A stretch of DNA of 64,000 nucleotides from Sipunculus nudus (taxonomy: Eukaryota > Annelida > Sipuncula > Golfingiida > Sipunculidae). Positions 37,286 to 50,782 of this stretch are shown here, piece after piece. The notes under the pieces were generated by a model that did not search any database, was not told the DNA's origin, and saw only the letters and a program-made list of their open reading frames with translations. Position numbers and translations under genes: made by a program. Each line of letters begins with the position of its first letter. The stretch's first letter is position 1. Location: the NCBI GenBank assembly GCA_026874595.1, contig CM049310.1, positions 33,793,558 to 33,857,557 on the forward strand. Reading direction: 5' to 3'.

Positions 37286-39079
37286 GCTGCAGTTTACTCT
37301 AAGCTGAAGAAATGTGAGATTTTTCACGGTCGGCCTCCACTCAGGGTAGGCAGAACTAACATACCAATTATATCCACCAAGACCTATTTGCTTGCAACCA
37401 TATAACATTTTTTATGGGAGTCTGTGTGAATCATTCATGGTTTCGTTCTCGGGGTCGATTGGGTTTCATTTAATACGCATCGCCTTCTCTTTCTCTCTCT
37501 CTTTGAGCACTTATGGCATGCCACATTTTAACGATGACCGATATTAATTAACGTCATTTTGAATGTATCATGACTCAAAATCAGTGTCAAGTTACGATTT
37601 TACACTAGAAAAGTTGCAACTTAATTTTGTACTGGCTAACTGACTGTCCGGATATATCAGATTTCAACAACAGTGTGTGGCATCACTTCTTGACATGTAG
37701 TACAACATGGTATATCATAAGAGAGAACGTTATCACATAAAGTGCCAAAAGGCTGATAAAGAAAATTGGAAAGAACATAACCCGTGAAGTAACCTGAAAG
37801 CTGAGGTCACAGGGGGAGCTTCTGTTCATGGAATGAAAAATATGCCCAGCCGGGGAAATCAGGAATTGTCCCATGGAAGGCAGACAGTGTGTAATTTGAT
37901 TTAACCTTGTATTATTCTGCGCCGATTTCCGCCTGAAGCCCCTTGTAGCGATTCACAGAAGAGTTCTGGATGACCGCCTATATCAGTCATTACTTTGCTT
38001 CTTTACAGACATTCTCAGTTAGAATGAAAAATGTGTAGCTTAAATGGTCACGTGTCACACATTTTTTTCTTCCAATTTCAAATTTACTATTCATTTTTAA
38101 GTCCTCTGATCGTTTTTATAGAATAATAAAAATAAATAATTGATCGCTGACTGTTGTATTACTTAATACTATAGACTTTAGATTACCTTAACTCTGACAG
38201 GCATACGGTTACCTAGATCACTCTAATATGTTTTCAACGATAGATTATTATTTAAATTTGTAACGTTTTGTGTGCAGTCTAATTTTCAGTTGTATACATG
38301 TTTCCATATGTAAAATGTAGTGAAATAATTTTAATATGGAAATCATATAGGTATATGCCTACATGTTACGCCATTGTCCCCTATACCACCGAACTGCTTT
38401 GTTGATCAGAAAGATATCTGATAATAACCAAAAAAATGTTACTCTTTATATTGTTTATTATAAGTCCGGGCTCAGGTAAAGCCAAGCCGACTTGTATTAT
38501 TTTAAAAATATAATGAAGCATCATTGAGGCACAGTCTCCCTTTATGTGGCATGATATAGGAACATATTCTACGTCACTATTGAGACAGGAACACGTTTAA
38601 TAAGGACACGTCATCAGTGGAAACCATACATGTCCGTTGCTGGTGCCACGGAGAGATAATTAGGTAGAGAGGTCAGATCTTCATATACTCTTCATATATG
38701 ATCTTCGGAACTTCATCAGTTCTTCGTGGATTTTAGCACGGTCTTAGGGATTCGGTTGACGTCAATATTTGTCGAAGATGCAGCAAGAATTGTTTGTCCG
38801 TCCTGGGACGATATGAAGAACTTCCATTCGTCCATTCCTAATTCTGATACTCTGGTTATACTTATTTATTATATTTATATTCATTTCTCTGGTACTCCGA
38901 TTTGATAATAATAATAATAATAATAATAATAATAGTAACAGCAATAATAACGACCACAAAGTAACAATGTGTCTAAAAGATTAGTTTGAGGACGGTCTCA
39001 CCGTAAGTTGTATATCGCAAGCGAATGGCAAAGTGAGCAACTGATGAAAACTCCACAACGCTATCTGGCACAGTCTAGA
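37286..39079. other. No gene recognised; AAT microsatellite
   Basis: Unassigned sequence. A (TAA)n microsatellite occupies about 38904-38934 and produces a poly-Leu artefact frame on the minus strand. Confidence 0.55.
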
Positions 39080-40255
39080 AACCTAATTTTTGAAACCATT
39101 ATTGAAATAACGGCCACTATTGTAAATAAATATTACAAAAGTGGTTGGTATGTGTTGCCAATCATTATTGGAACAACGGTCACTATTGTAATCATTATTA
39201 CAATTGCAACCACCATTGTAATAATTTTTATTTCATGGGTGGTAGGGGTTGCAGGTGCAAATTTCTTACAATTTCAATCAAGATTCTTATCAATACGGTT
39301 TGCTCTGAAAAACCATATAATTTACCCTCTATCCCCGCAAAGGCCTTTGTTTGTATTTTGAAATGCTCTTATACTCTAGTGACCTATATTACACTGGTGG
39401 CCGCGTCGAGTAATCACCATTGTTATATCGTTCACTATTGTAGTATTAACTAGCGCCCCTTTTCTCACTTCTTCAGAAGCAGTCAGATCTAAAGTGTTAT
39501 GTTTAATTTCAATATTTTTTATATATTTGTGGTCAAATGTATATTGTTTCGGAACTTGTATTATTGTGAATACATAACAATCCATCCTTACTTTTTTTAT
39601 ACAATTAACAACATTTATTACAATATATCGACAGTGATCGGGTCGAGCAACTTTTATTGTAATAACGGCCACGATTGCAATAAAAACTATAGGCCATTTT
39701 TTATCTGACGCCTTAAAAAGTAATTCATCTGATGTTTCATCTCAAATGCAACTTATGTTATATATTTGTGTTCAAGTGTAAAAGACGTGTGATTTTTATT
39801 ATTGTACAATGTCGCAATTCACCTTCACGTCATTGTTTATATCAATATTGAGATTTATTTCAATAATGACCTTTTTTTTCAACAGTGACCGTGTCCCGCA
39901 ACCATTGTTGCAATAACGGTAACAATTGTAATAAAAACGAGCGGTCACTCTTATCTGACAGCTTAAGAAGAAATTCCTCTTATTTATCTTGAAATGCAAC
40001 TTATTTCATATATTTGTATTCAAGTGTAAAATACTGGTGCTTTATATTATTCTACAACGTTGCCATATATCCTTGCGTCTTTATTTATATCATAAACGAC
40101 ATTTATCACAATAGAAACCGATATTACAATAGTGACCGGGTCGTGCAACCAGAATAACGGTCACTATTGTAATCTGACGACTTAAGAAGTTACTGCTCTC
40201 GTCGTTCATCTTGTAATGCAAATAAGACTATATACATGTTCTAGTACAAAACTAG
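39080..40255 (+). repeat. ~240-bp satellite with inverted GGTCACTATTGTAAT motif, block I
   Basis: Units are marked by CTTAAGAAG-type segments near 39707, 39956 and 40177 and by ATATTTGTATTCAAGTGTAA segments. The hallmark is an inverted pair: ATTACAATAGTGACC at 40123-40137 and its exact inverse at 40159-40173. Diverged versions occur around 39108-39215, 39640-39680 and 39870-39945. There is no coding content. Confidence 0.8.
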
Positions 40256-40439
40256 TTTTTAACAAAGTCATTATTGGTACACCTATACAAATCACATACA
40301 TAGTACATACCTGTTAATGATCTGGTTATAAATTAGATCAACTTACATACGTTATTCTTTTGTAATTAATATTTTGAAACAGCATGTATATCTGATAAGC
40401 TTATCATTCTCTTTGCCCCGCCTCAGCTGGACCTAGGGA

Positions 40440-40600
40440 AATAGTGATCAGCTCCGTCCGTCTGTTTGTTCGTCAGTAAAATATTTTTTTTTTGCGCTGT
40501 GATATCTCAAAAGGATTACTAAATTGTAGGTGTATGGTATCGGTCTTTAGACCTTTTTATTCAAATTTGCATTCAATATGCATAGCGATATATTCTTTTT
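40440..40600 (+). repeat. Pearl-like fragment with TCCGTC microsatellite
   Basis: GTGATCAGCTCCGTCCGTCT resembles the opening of the 11.9-kb element and is followed by degenerate core-like sequence. It is too short to classify. Confidence 0.4.
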
Positions 40601-41679
40601 TATGAATTTAAAGGGGAAGTGTATCTTATGTGTCTCTTGACTGGATTAGGTTTAGTCCAACCTAAATGATTATCCGTTTTACTTTAATGATTCATCTTTA
40701 ATGCAATATCTGAAAAAGAGTTATTGTTGACAACCTCTAATTATCAAGACAATACACATTTCATTGAATACCAGAATGAAACCAGCAAAGAAAAACCTGT
40801 GTCGCCTCAAATAACGTTCTTTACGCAGAGGCTGCGCACGGGAGCTTCCCAGATAACAACCCCGAAAGCCGACCAGGAGGACTGAAAGGCCACAGTCACA
40901 GGAACTGATCCCTTGCATTTCGCCCATTGACTAGCGATTGGACGATAAAAAATTCCTTCAATAGATTGTGTTCCTTCGTGGATACACTTAATTTTATTGG
41001 TTTAAAATGTAACAGGTATGGAAACAAGATTAGACGAGTACAATTAACAAACAACTGAAAACAAATAAGGTAAGCATTGCCGTCTTGAAGGAAACATTCT
41101 TAGACCATTAAGCTTCCATCGCAGGAACCAGTAAAAGCAAAGGTATTGCAATACTTTTTAACAAACAATTACGTATTAGTCCAAAGTAAAAAAAATTTTA
41201 GGGACCCATTCTGTTTGCATGGTCCTAGCTAGTGTATTTTCAACATATATGACCCCTGCCCAATAAGCAAAATAAAATGCTTAAAGATCTTGATTTTTTA
41301 ACCAGGTGGTTCAGGTCGATAACCCTCTGTAACACGTGACTGTGACTCCCTGCCAGAACACAGCTAATCTTGCAGCTAAAGCAGGCGGTAGAATTTAGAA
41401 ATCTTCACCGTCCATTTGTGCTGGTTTATTGTATTTGAATGCATGTGGATCAGTGAATATCCAATAGCTGTCAGTCCAGCAGGGCCTCCGAGAGGCGGTA
41501 CAAAAGAGTTTCCGGGCTCCCTTCTCTTTTCTCATCATAAAAACAATTCAATTTTACAGATTTCTTCAACTCTTTATACAGTTTAATCCCGGGGTAATCC
41601 ACTTCACGAAACGGTTCTAATGAATTGATAATAAGAGAAGGATGCATTCTTTTCTCTATTTAATGACACGTATATTCTC

Positions 41680-41735
<56 letters not shown>

Positions 41736-42920
41736 TTTATCCACCCTGATATAAAATAGAAAAACAGTCATATGGAGGTCTTAGCGGGCGTTCCTATAAT
41801 CTCAATACAAGCAACGTATAAGAGGTTACCCACACCATAGTATGTGCATCTCATGCCATATGTATTTTAAACAATAATAAAATCACAATAACGACAAATC
41901 CAATTGAAACTTGTAAAAAATAAACAAATATATTTACAGGAACATTAATGAGGGGTTAAAAGGTTCGATAGATAACCACGTGCCGCCTCAGCCGACTGCA
42001 GATGCATCAGATTGTCACATATTTTGACAGGTGTGAGATAGCTGGAAGCTGCATCGATCACTACTGTGATTCTGTGAAAAAATTTGCCTCCGCCAGGAGG
42101 GTATGCCTTAATTCCCGTTTTAGCCTTAACTCACGCAGCCATAAATTGAGTAATCCCATTAAATTTTCAAGGCACCTTTGGTTTTGGCCATTGAAGAATC
42201 GGTTAAATTTTGGTGTAGGTCAGACTCATGATCTGGATCCAGAAAAGACCTTCAGGAATATTCACAAATGTGCAGTCACATTTTCATTAATGAACCTGGT
42301 GTCTCAGTCTATCGTAACTGGTGATACAGACAGCGGTTTAATCAGTAGCTTCTTTCAATGCGCGAGATTTCCTCTTTCTCGGAAGCGTATTTATAAGCAA
42401 ACAGATGGAAGCAACCGCCAACGGTTTATTTACTTGCTGGGATTATTCGCCATGTATGATAAAAACATTTAATGGGTTTAATGAGACCAGGCCTTTATTT
42501 ACTTATCTGAATTTGACGATTTAAAGTTTTCAACTCAAACGCATCCATACCTGGGTTGTCACGATAAAAAAAATACTATATGGGTTCGTAAAAAGTTGCA
42601 AGATGACATTATATATATAGCATGCATATATAGGGAGCACGAGATTTATAAACAAACTGACAGCAACATCCCCCGCAACTCCACCCAAACGCAAGCACAC
42701 ATAGAAAAAAAAGCCCAGATAAATTTAAAAGAATAATAAAATAAAAGGGACCTCTCCACTGAGCCTTCTTATTTTCAGCGTGAATAAATAAATAAATTTG
42801 GTCCCTTGAATAATTCTATTCACAAACACTTTATTTTAACAAAAGCAACTTACCTACAACATAAATATGATATTCATGTTTGAATTTATACTGAAAACAG
42901 AGTAAAAGAATACACTGAAA
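40601..42920. other. No confirmed gene; TA microsatellite
   Basis: A (TA)n run lies at about 41684-41732. A 156-codon open frame at 42002-42472 is discussed under rejected items. Confidence 0.5.
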
Positions 42921-42929
42921 TAAACAGTC

Positions 42930-43900
42930 GGCTTTCCAAGGCCCTTCGGGCCATGCATAGAAGGAAAGCAAATAAATATTCTGTTTAATTGCTGTTATGT
43001 GTTGTACTATATGTAAGTCCGAAAGATGTGCCTGGTCATTTTGTTATACCGTAATAAACGGGTTCCATCACTCCGGAATTTTTGCATTTTCAAGCGTTCT
43101 TATGGGCCTTAAGTACTCCTTGGACATCCAGCCCCTTGGACCCAACTTGTTAAAACCTATATGAAATAGCAAAGTCTATTTAAGACAAATGAGACGTCAT
43201 CGTAAACCCGGTCGATGTGCCCTTGGAAACTCCTTGGCCCGATCCCCCATAGGCTCTTACTATCACTTCCGATTAAAAATCTTTAAGAATACACCAATGT
43301 AGAAAAAAAACAAGGTGTACGAGACACAGTCAGAAGCGGGCCCTTGACACTTTTCGAGCACTTTCTGGTGCTTTATTGGTATTCCGAAGCTAAATAAAAC
43401 TAAATGAGATTTTGACATTTTCAAACGTTTCATCAGGCTCTATAAGAAATTCTCGGCTGGTCCAGGCCCTTTTAGGCCCCTCGGGTCAATCCCAATTATT
43501 AAACCATATAGATGCTTTCTCAAATGGCAGTTTGGACTTCCGCATTTTCGCGCATTTCTTGTGCCCTATTGGACACAACAGGCTGACCCGGACCCTCTCG
43601 GGGTCTCCTAACTAAAATTGATATATTAAGATAAAATTAAAATAAATGAAACTGTTACATTTTAAAACATATTTGGTCGGTCTGGGCCCTTTGGGCCCCG
43701 GGACGGTGTACCGGCTGCCCCCCCCCCCATAGGGCCTTAAGTTCTCGAAAAAAAAAACAGATTCAGTGTAAATGAATTTGGTGTCAACATTGTTAAAAGT
43801 AACAAGAAAATTATTACCAAAAACTAAAATTTTCTCTGCATCCCCCCCCCCATAACTTCAGATTAAGCCCCCCCCCCCCACCCAGCTTCTCCCAGTGTCT
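42930..43900. repeat. Degenerate GGCCCTT/GGGCCCC-rich repeat region
   Basis: Short GC-rich segments (AAGGCCCTTCGGGCC, GGTCTGGGCCCTTTGGGCCC, TTGGCCCGATCCCCCATAGG, CCCCCATAGGGCCTTAAG) recur in AT-rich DNA at irregular distances of about 150-300 bp, with C runs at 43721-43733 and near 43845-43880. It looks like a strongly diverged tandem repeat. Confidence 0.4.
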
Positions 43901-44329
43901 GGAATATCTAATGAGTCTCCTCAATCCATTAGCTTTCGGCGCATTCTCTCATTTGTTTCCCAATATTTAAATGATTTCTAATTTAGTCACTATATAGTTA
44001 CATGCAATTACAATGTATTACAGCCCATAATACGTTTTTAATTACACTCAACATGGCCGGGAGAGAAAGTCCTCTGGACATTTTCTAGTTATGTTTCATT
44101 ACCTGTTTTCACTCCAAATGATATTACTTTCTATTTTATTTTGAACTACGCGCTACTGGTAAATGATGAAGTTGCTAAAACGTTGCATTAATCCAATGTT
44201 TAAAGGATCACTTTTGTAATAATACAATTACTGATAAAAAATGAGGTAAAGCTTGGCGGCAGTATACTCAGAATGATAAATATCCAAGACCAAACATTTA
44301 TATGAGTACTCGAATTTTAACTTTAAAGA
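43901..44329. other. No gene recognised
   Basis: Unassigned AT-rich sequence. Confidence 0.5.
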
Positions 44330-45030
44330 TATGACAAACTATTTACCTTCACGATTGTAATAAAGGTTACTGTTGTGATAAATGGGATGATTTGGACAAA
44401 AAAGTACTGGCATTTCAAAAAAATTATCGAAATACTTCTTAAGGTGTGTGTTCCATAGCGCTATATATTATTACATAATTACATAAATACTATTATAATA
44501 CTCAAAATATATAGCATTTTACAACTGAATACAAATATATGGAATTAATAACATTTCAAGATGAACGATGAGAGGAATTACTTCTTAAGCCGTCAGATAT
44601 GAGTGGCCGCTCTTTTATTACAATAGTGACCGTCATAACAATAATAAATGCTCGTCCAGGTCACTGTTGTAATAACGGTCTCTATTGTAATAAATCTCAA
44701 AATAATGTGAATAATGAAGTAAGGATGGAGTGCAACGTTGTAGAAAAATAAAAATCAACAGTATTTTACACTTTAATACAAAAGATATATTTAATTTGTG
44801 GCATTTCGCACGAACGATGAGCGGGTTTACTTACTAAGCCGTTAGTTAAAATGTGACCGCTTGTTTTTACTACAGTAGTGTCGTTATTGATATAAAAAAG
44901 ACGTATGGATGGATTGCAACGTTATAGAAAATAAAAATCACTATTCTACACCTGAATACAAATATATAAAATAAGTGGCATTTCAAGTTTAACGATTAGA
45001 GGAATTACTTCTTAGGCCATCAGATAGTTT
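44330..45030 (-). repeat. ~240-bp satellite, block II (inverted)
   Basis: The reverse complement aligns with block I at 39-40.2 kb. GAGGAATTACTTCTTAAGCC, TTACAATAGTGACCGTCATA and AGGTCACTGTTGTAATAACG are present, with two to three units. It ends where the pearl-like element begins. Confidence 0.8.
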
Positions 45031-45062
45031 TAGCTATGCTGACTGAAAGTCATCTGAGCTTT

Positions 45063-48000
45063 AGAAATCACTCTTTGTCCGTCGTCCCTCCGGCCGTCTG
45101 TTCGTCCGTTAACAGGGCACAAATCGTACCGTTAAAAAGCCCGAGTATCTGAATAACTAATGCATTGATCGCCATGATTCTTTGCACGCATAATGATCAG
45201 GGAGTTTTTCATCAGTTTATGAGACTGGTGGAACCACCTGTATTCCCTTTCAATTTTTTACGCATTTTTTTCTATATTTTTGAGACCTTCAAGAAGTGGT
45301 CGTTCGTTAACAGGGAACAAATCGTAACCGTTTGACCTAGAATCTTCTTTCTGTACATCCCGGGCGGTCCTAGGTAAATCTCCTTGGAAACCTGTAATTA
45401 GGTCTCTGTTACCCATATCATCTGAGCTATGGGGCTCGTAAGTACCCCTCCCCCAGAAAATAAAAAAAAAAAAAAAACTGATGCAAAAACTCCAGTGAAT
45501 AACTAATGATTGCTCGCTATGATTCTTCGCATGTATATTGATCATGGAGTGTTTCATCAGTTCCTGCAGACTGGTGGTGTCATCTTTATTTTCACATGTT
45601 TACGGATTTTTTTCTCTATTTTTGAGACCTTCAAAGATGCGGTCGTCCGTTAACAGGCCTCAAATCATAACCGTTGGACCTTGAATCTTTTTACTTGACA
45701 TCTAGGGATGTCCATGAAACATCTCCTCGGAAAGATGTCTGTTACATATGCAAAATTTCAGGTGGATATGTCCAATCTATGCAAAGATATGAGTGATTTT
45801 ATCCCAAGGCAGATGAACAGATGGACGCTGTGCAAAAATGGTTGCAGCTGGCGCCACCATTTTTAGTGTATGTTATAAAGCCATCCAAGGTGTACATTTG
45901 TGCAAAATTTTTAGCCTGATCGGTCAAATGGTTCCTGAGATATGTGGGTTCATGTGTGGAAACAGACGCACAAATGGACGCTGGGCAGAGAGGAAAAGTC
46001 AGGGGTCAACCAAAAATGAGGGCGCAGCAGTTCACGTAACCCGATCATAATTCCGAATTAAAAAAAAAATTCTGCCAAGTGGTTACGGAGTTCTCTGGAA
46101 ACCTATGCGGCGGTGGCGGCGTCTGACTGAAAACAAAGTATCCACAAAACTCTGTTTTGGCGGATACAATGATTGTAGCTGGCACCACCAGTCTTGTATA
46201 CAACGAAGAGATATATACATATGCCCAATGTCAGACTGATATGTCAAACCCCTCCTGTGAAATAAGCAGGGACATACACTTTGCAAAAATAATTGTAAGT
46301 GGCGCCACCGGTCTTGTACACTATAAAGCTACCCGATATGTATAAACATGCCCAATTTTAGACTGATATATCAAATTCCTCTGTAGAAATAAGCAGGCGC
46401 ATACACTGCAAAAGTCAATGTAGGTTGCACCACCTGTCTTGTAAATGAGAATACCATCAAAGACGCATAGACAGGTCAAAATATCAGGCAAATACATCAA
46501 ACTTCCCCAGAGTTTGATGCACTGGGCTGATTAGGCTTAGGTGAGTAAGGCAGTTGCCCACGAGTGAACTTTGAAAAATTTCTGCCTCAAGCTACTGCAC
46601 TGAGTGAACTCTTGACCTGCACCTGGCTAGACTGAGTGAACTTTTGACCTGTACTTGGCTGCACTGAGAGAACTCTTGACCTGTTGCATAATCTGATACA
46701 GTTGGCAGTCTGCCAAAGCTATAAATAGAATGCAGCTACTGCACTGAGTGAACTCTTGATCTATACCTGGCTGCACTTCTTCCAATCCTGGCACTGTGCC
46801 AAAACTATTTATAGAGCTGAAATCATCTTGGCTAATGGCCAACATCAAGGCACTGGCAATCTGCCAATGGTAAACCAAGTGCTGCCATCTGTACACAAAA
46901 GTGGTCCCTACTTGAAATAACTTTGAAATCAATTTTCCCAATACAAAATGCTTTTTAGCTTTATAAAAAAAGAAATCAGGAATATGTATAAAATTATTAC
47001 ATATGCATACTGGATGCAAAATTAAAATACAGATATATCTCATTGATGGCAAATTCTTAGATTTAATTGATTAGGGATACCAATAATTTACAATCCATGT
47101 ACAGTTTTCTTTATATAGCCACAGAGAGCTGAATATTCATGATTGTAACATTGCCTGTCAATATTAACAATATTAACAATCTTGTCAATTGTAAATCAAA
47201 GATAACTAGAAATCTAAATGTCTAGTGGCATAATGTAATAGATGCTGATAAAATGGTGCCAGGCTAGATGTAACAGTATCACACAGCTAACATATATGGT
47301 AAAATGACTCAATTCAATCTCCAAAATTCAGCCAAAATCATTCATGTGGAACCATTAATGACAATTATTATAAGAATTATTGTAGGGATTATTCTTGTAA
47401 AATATTTAAAAAAACTTGCTTCAGTGACATCAGTCGTAAAACGTTTCGCAGGTTTATAACTCATACAGGAAGATACGGCAAACTGGCTAAGTTCAGCTTC
47501 CCGTAACTCAGTCAAAAAGCACTGAACCAAAACCATTTGAACAAACATGAATTATCAACATCTGAGGATAATTAATGTGTGAGATTTTAGAAATTGGCAC
47601 AGTGGTTTTTGAGAAAAAGATCTTTGTAGCCACTGAGCTAAATAGGCTGTTATGGCATATTACTAAATTCAGCTTCCCATAACTTAGCCAAAAGTCACTG
47701 AGTAGAGACCATTTGAACAAACTTCAGAAAGCCCTACCCTAGGATCATTTCTGTGCGATATTAAACATTTTGGCCATATGGTTTCAGAGAAGAAGTTTTT
47801 TTGTAGCCCCCAGTGTGACACAGGCACTGATGACCCCGTAAAAAAAAGGCCGATGCAGGTGGCGCCACCAATACCTCAATTTCAGATATGACCTATGTGA
47901 CCATCATTGACATAAAATTTGGTGATGATAGCTCCAGTGGTTTCTGAGATTTAAATTTTAATATGCTTTTTTGGACAAATAACAAAGTTCAACCTCCTGT

Positions 48001-48312
48001 AACTCGGCCAAAAACCCCGACCTGGAACCATTCGAACAAACTTGAGAGAGATTGTTCCAAGAATTATTTCTGTGAAATATTGGACAATTTGGCTGTACAG
48101 CTTCGGAGAAGAAGATTTTGAAAGCTTTTTTTAGCTTTTTCCCCTATAAAATCTTAGAAAATGCAGTTAGAAAAAAATAAACAAAATCCAATTTATTTTT
48201 TTGGATGACTTATCATTTGCAAAAATTTGGTGATGCTAGCTCCTGCCGTTTTAGAGATAGCTATGGTTAACGTACAGACGACGCACGACGTACGACGCAC
48301 GACGGACGACGC
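45063..48312 (+). mobile_element. Large pearl/HINE-like element with several core-repeat arrays
   Basis: It opens with CACTCTTTGTCCGTCGTCCC and closes in an ACGACGC-type microsatellite (48275-48312), then CCGCACCATCGCATAAGCTC. The first units (45113, 45310, 45650) match the 15.2-kb element (AACAGGGCACAAATC). Further in are ~120-bp units around GGCGCCACC (45848, 46190, 46300, 46430), short units around CACTGAGTGAACTCTTGACC (46560-46770), and units around CAGCTTCCCGTAACTCAG (47495, 47672, 47990). No Rep/helicase gene is present, so it would depend on another element. Open frames inside, including 141 codons at 46627-47052, are repeat artefacts. Confidence 0.65.
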
Positions 48313-48394
48313 CGCACCATCGCATAAGCTCACAGATTCGCAAAAAATGTTGTTATTGGCATAAATAACGACGTAAGATTTGATTGTCACGTAT

Positions 48395-48620
48395 TTAGAT
48401 TATTACAAGTCCCTGGATACTAAATAATTGAACACAAATATATAAAATTACTAAAATTTTAACATAAAGATTTAGACTGCTTCTGAAGCAATGAGACAAG
48501 GGGCCTCTGGTGATTATTACAATAGTGATCGTTATAACAATAGTGGTTTCAATAGTCTCTACGATATTGAAAGCACGACAAATAAAAGAAAATGAAATAA
48601 AATTTACGTTGCCATGAATA
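48395..48620 (-). repeat. ~240-bp satellite, block III (same orientation as II)
   Basis: AACACAAATATATAAAATTA, CTGCTTCTGAAGCAATGAGA and TTATTACAATAGTGATCGTT match blocks I and II. Blocks II and III read as one array split by the element at 45.06-48.31 kb. Confidence 0.7.
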
Positions 48621-50762
48621 ACCATGAAAAAAACCGACCCTATTTCGCAACCTATTTTCCCTAGACCCATGTTAAATGAAGTAACCTCAAGTTTTGGGGC
48701 TAAGATAAGCATTAAGAAACTAATAGCTTGCGGACCTAGTTTGTAAAGATGGGATATGAGTGAACAAGACTCGCTGCAGAACTCAAGTATATGAAACGAA
48801 ATAAGTTCAAAAAGGACTGCGTCACCTGTTCGTCGTCAATGAAATCCACCTTTACAAGTACTGGAAGTCGTTGGTGGTCATACATTTGTAATACATACGT
48901 GCACACTGAATTAGAAATACCGGTAGCATGACTCATACCATGAGAAAGAAATGCTGTCATGTTATCGGTTGCTGGCATTATATAGATATAACTGCCGTAT
49001 GAAATAACGCCCATGACAATTGTCAATATTTCATCAATCACTGTCCAACCTTTTGCATAACATGAGATACTTGGTCGTTTGTATATATTAGTTATTTAAA
49101 CAAACCGAAACGATGAATATGGACTTTAATGTATTATTCATTGATCCATTCTTCAAAACTTTTAGACCAAACTGTAGTAAACGTTCAAAGAGTGTATGAT
49201 CTCCCACAAATAGAGCAGTTTTATTTTTTATTTAATATAAGATCGATTAGAAATACATGTATACAGTATATACTTGAGGCTTAGAATCAAGTAATACTTT
49301 ATATAAGTATGGACGCATTAGTAATAACCATATGCAAGGGACGCCACTGTAGTCGATAGAATGACTTAGCTATTAACTATATTAAAATGACACATATCAT
49401 GTATAATTGTTCAATTAGTTAATCGGAGATTTGAACATATTTAATTAACATAAATGTCTTTGCATGTGTCCTACTGATGGTTCATGTGAACAATGATGAG
49501 GCAATGTATCATGTAGGGTGGAATCATATTATGTAAAGGAACATAAAGGTTGGAGCTCAAAGGGGCTAACAAATATCGCTTATTGCACTGCGATAGTTCT
49601 TCATGGCTCGATTTTGAATCCATACACTCACCTTTTCTATAGTATTTATGAGATTTCTGGTTAACTCCGTTGGGTACCGATTACTGAACTCATGGGAATT
49701 CCTGGAGGTATTTCCTGTTGAGAAAAAGTTCTTATAGCGGCCCTATGGCTTGTGTATGAGCTCGTTTATCGACAGGCTGTCGGTAAACACATGTTGATAA
49801 ACAGAAAGAAACTTGTATCCTTAGTTGTGCGGAGGTTGAGAGGTAACTTGTTGCAAAACAAACTTTGCAAAACTCTTATTCGATTGACCTTATGCTACGT
49901 GTCCTTGTTGAGTGTGTAAAGATTATTTTAGCGGGCCCTCCATATAATATGAACATGCGGATTATAAAACAACGAACAGTATGTGCGGTTTGATGGTCGT
50001 TTTCTGGCCTAATTTTTATAAAGGCTCAAGGGAATATATGTAGTTAATAGACGTCGATATAGGAAAAGGCATTTAAGGGTCAGATACAAGGACGGCGCAT
50101 TTCCTCGGAGAGTAACGTAAAATGTATCGAAAAGCCGTAAGAGCTTTATTTGACCCATGCACGTGATCTGTCGGTGATAAGTATTCGTTGAGCTACGTAA
50201 CATTTTTACACTCTTTAATAGATTGTTCATATGCTCGGGAACATCAACCATGAAGAGGATCTGGTTGATGTTTGTTCAATATTATTAGAAAGCGTATTAT
50301 CATAAACCACGCATAAAGGTTGGTGACTCCATGTTCAAAATCATCATTTTCATGATAACTTTGTTGAATCAGATGCCTGTTAAATAAATGCTTCGGTTAA
50401 ACAAAATATTGATAAATAACTGCAACATGAAATGTAATATTGCACTTGATCAAATGCTTTATATATAGAAAAAAGAACTTATTTAGGATTTCAAAATAAT
50501 CATAAACTAATGTTTCTCTTTCTCTACTGGAAAACTGAAGTTATCCTTTTGACTTTCAATATAAAAATAAATTTTCAGGTAGAAGGGCTCCAGTCTTTAC
50601 CTTATCCAGTAAATTTATACCAAATAAAATTAGAAATCTGCATTATGAGGAATGCAACCCTATGCCATGTGAGCCTTCAATTAATCTGCACAGACTCCCA
50701 GGTCCATTCGTGCATAAATGACCGTACATTTGTGAATACATTGTATTCTTTGATGACCTTCC
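48621..50762. other. No gene recognised
   Basis: AT-rich sequence with open frames up to 101 codons on the minus strand and no domain signature. Confidence 0.5.
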
Positions 50763-50782
50763 TGAAGGCAGTGTCACCCAGC

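Noticed and set aside
38762-38959. Poly-Leu membrane-protein-like frame
   Set aside because: Translation of a TAA/ATT microsatellite.
42002-42472. 156-codon plus-strand open frame
   Set aside because: No recognised family or splice context; nearby DNA is unassigned. Kept out for lack of support, though RNA evidence could change this.
46627-47052. 141-codon minus-strand open frame
   Set aside because: It lies inside short tandem repeats of the pearl-like element; no protein signature.
45063-48312. CRISPR-like array
   Set aside because: Units are long, adjacent and diverged, with no spacers or cas genes, in an animal genome.
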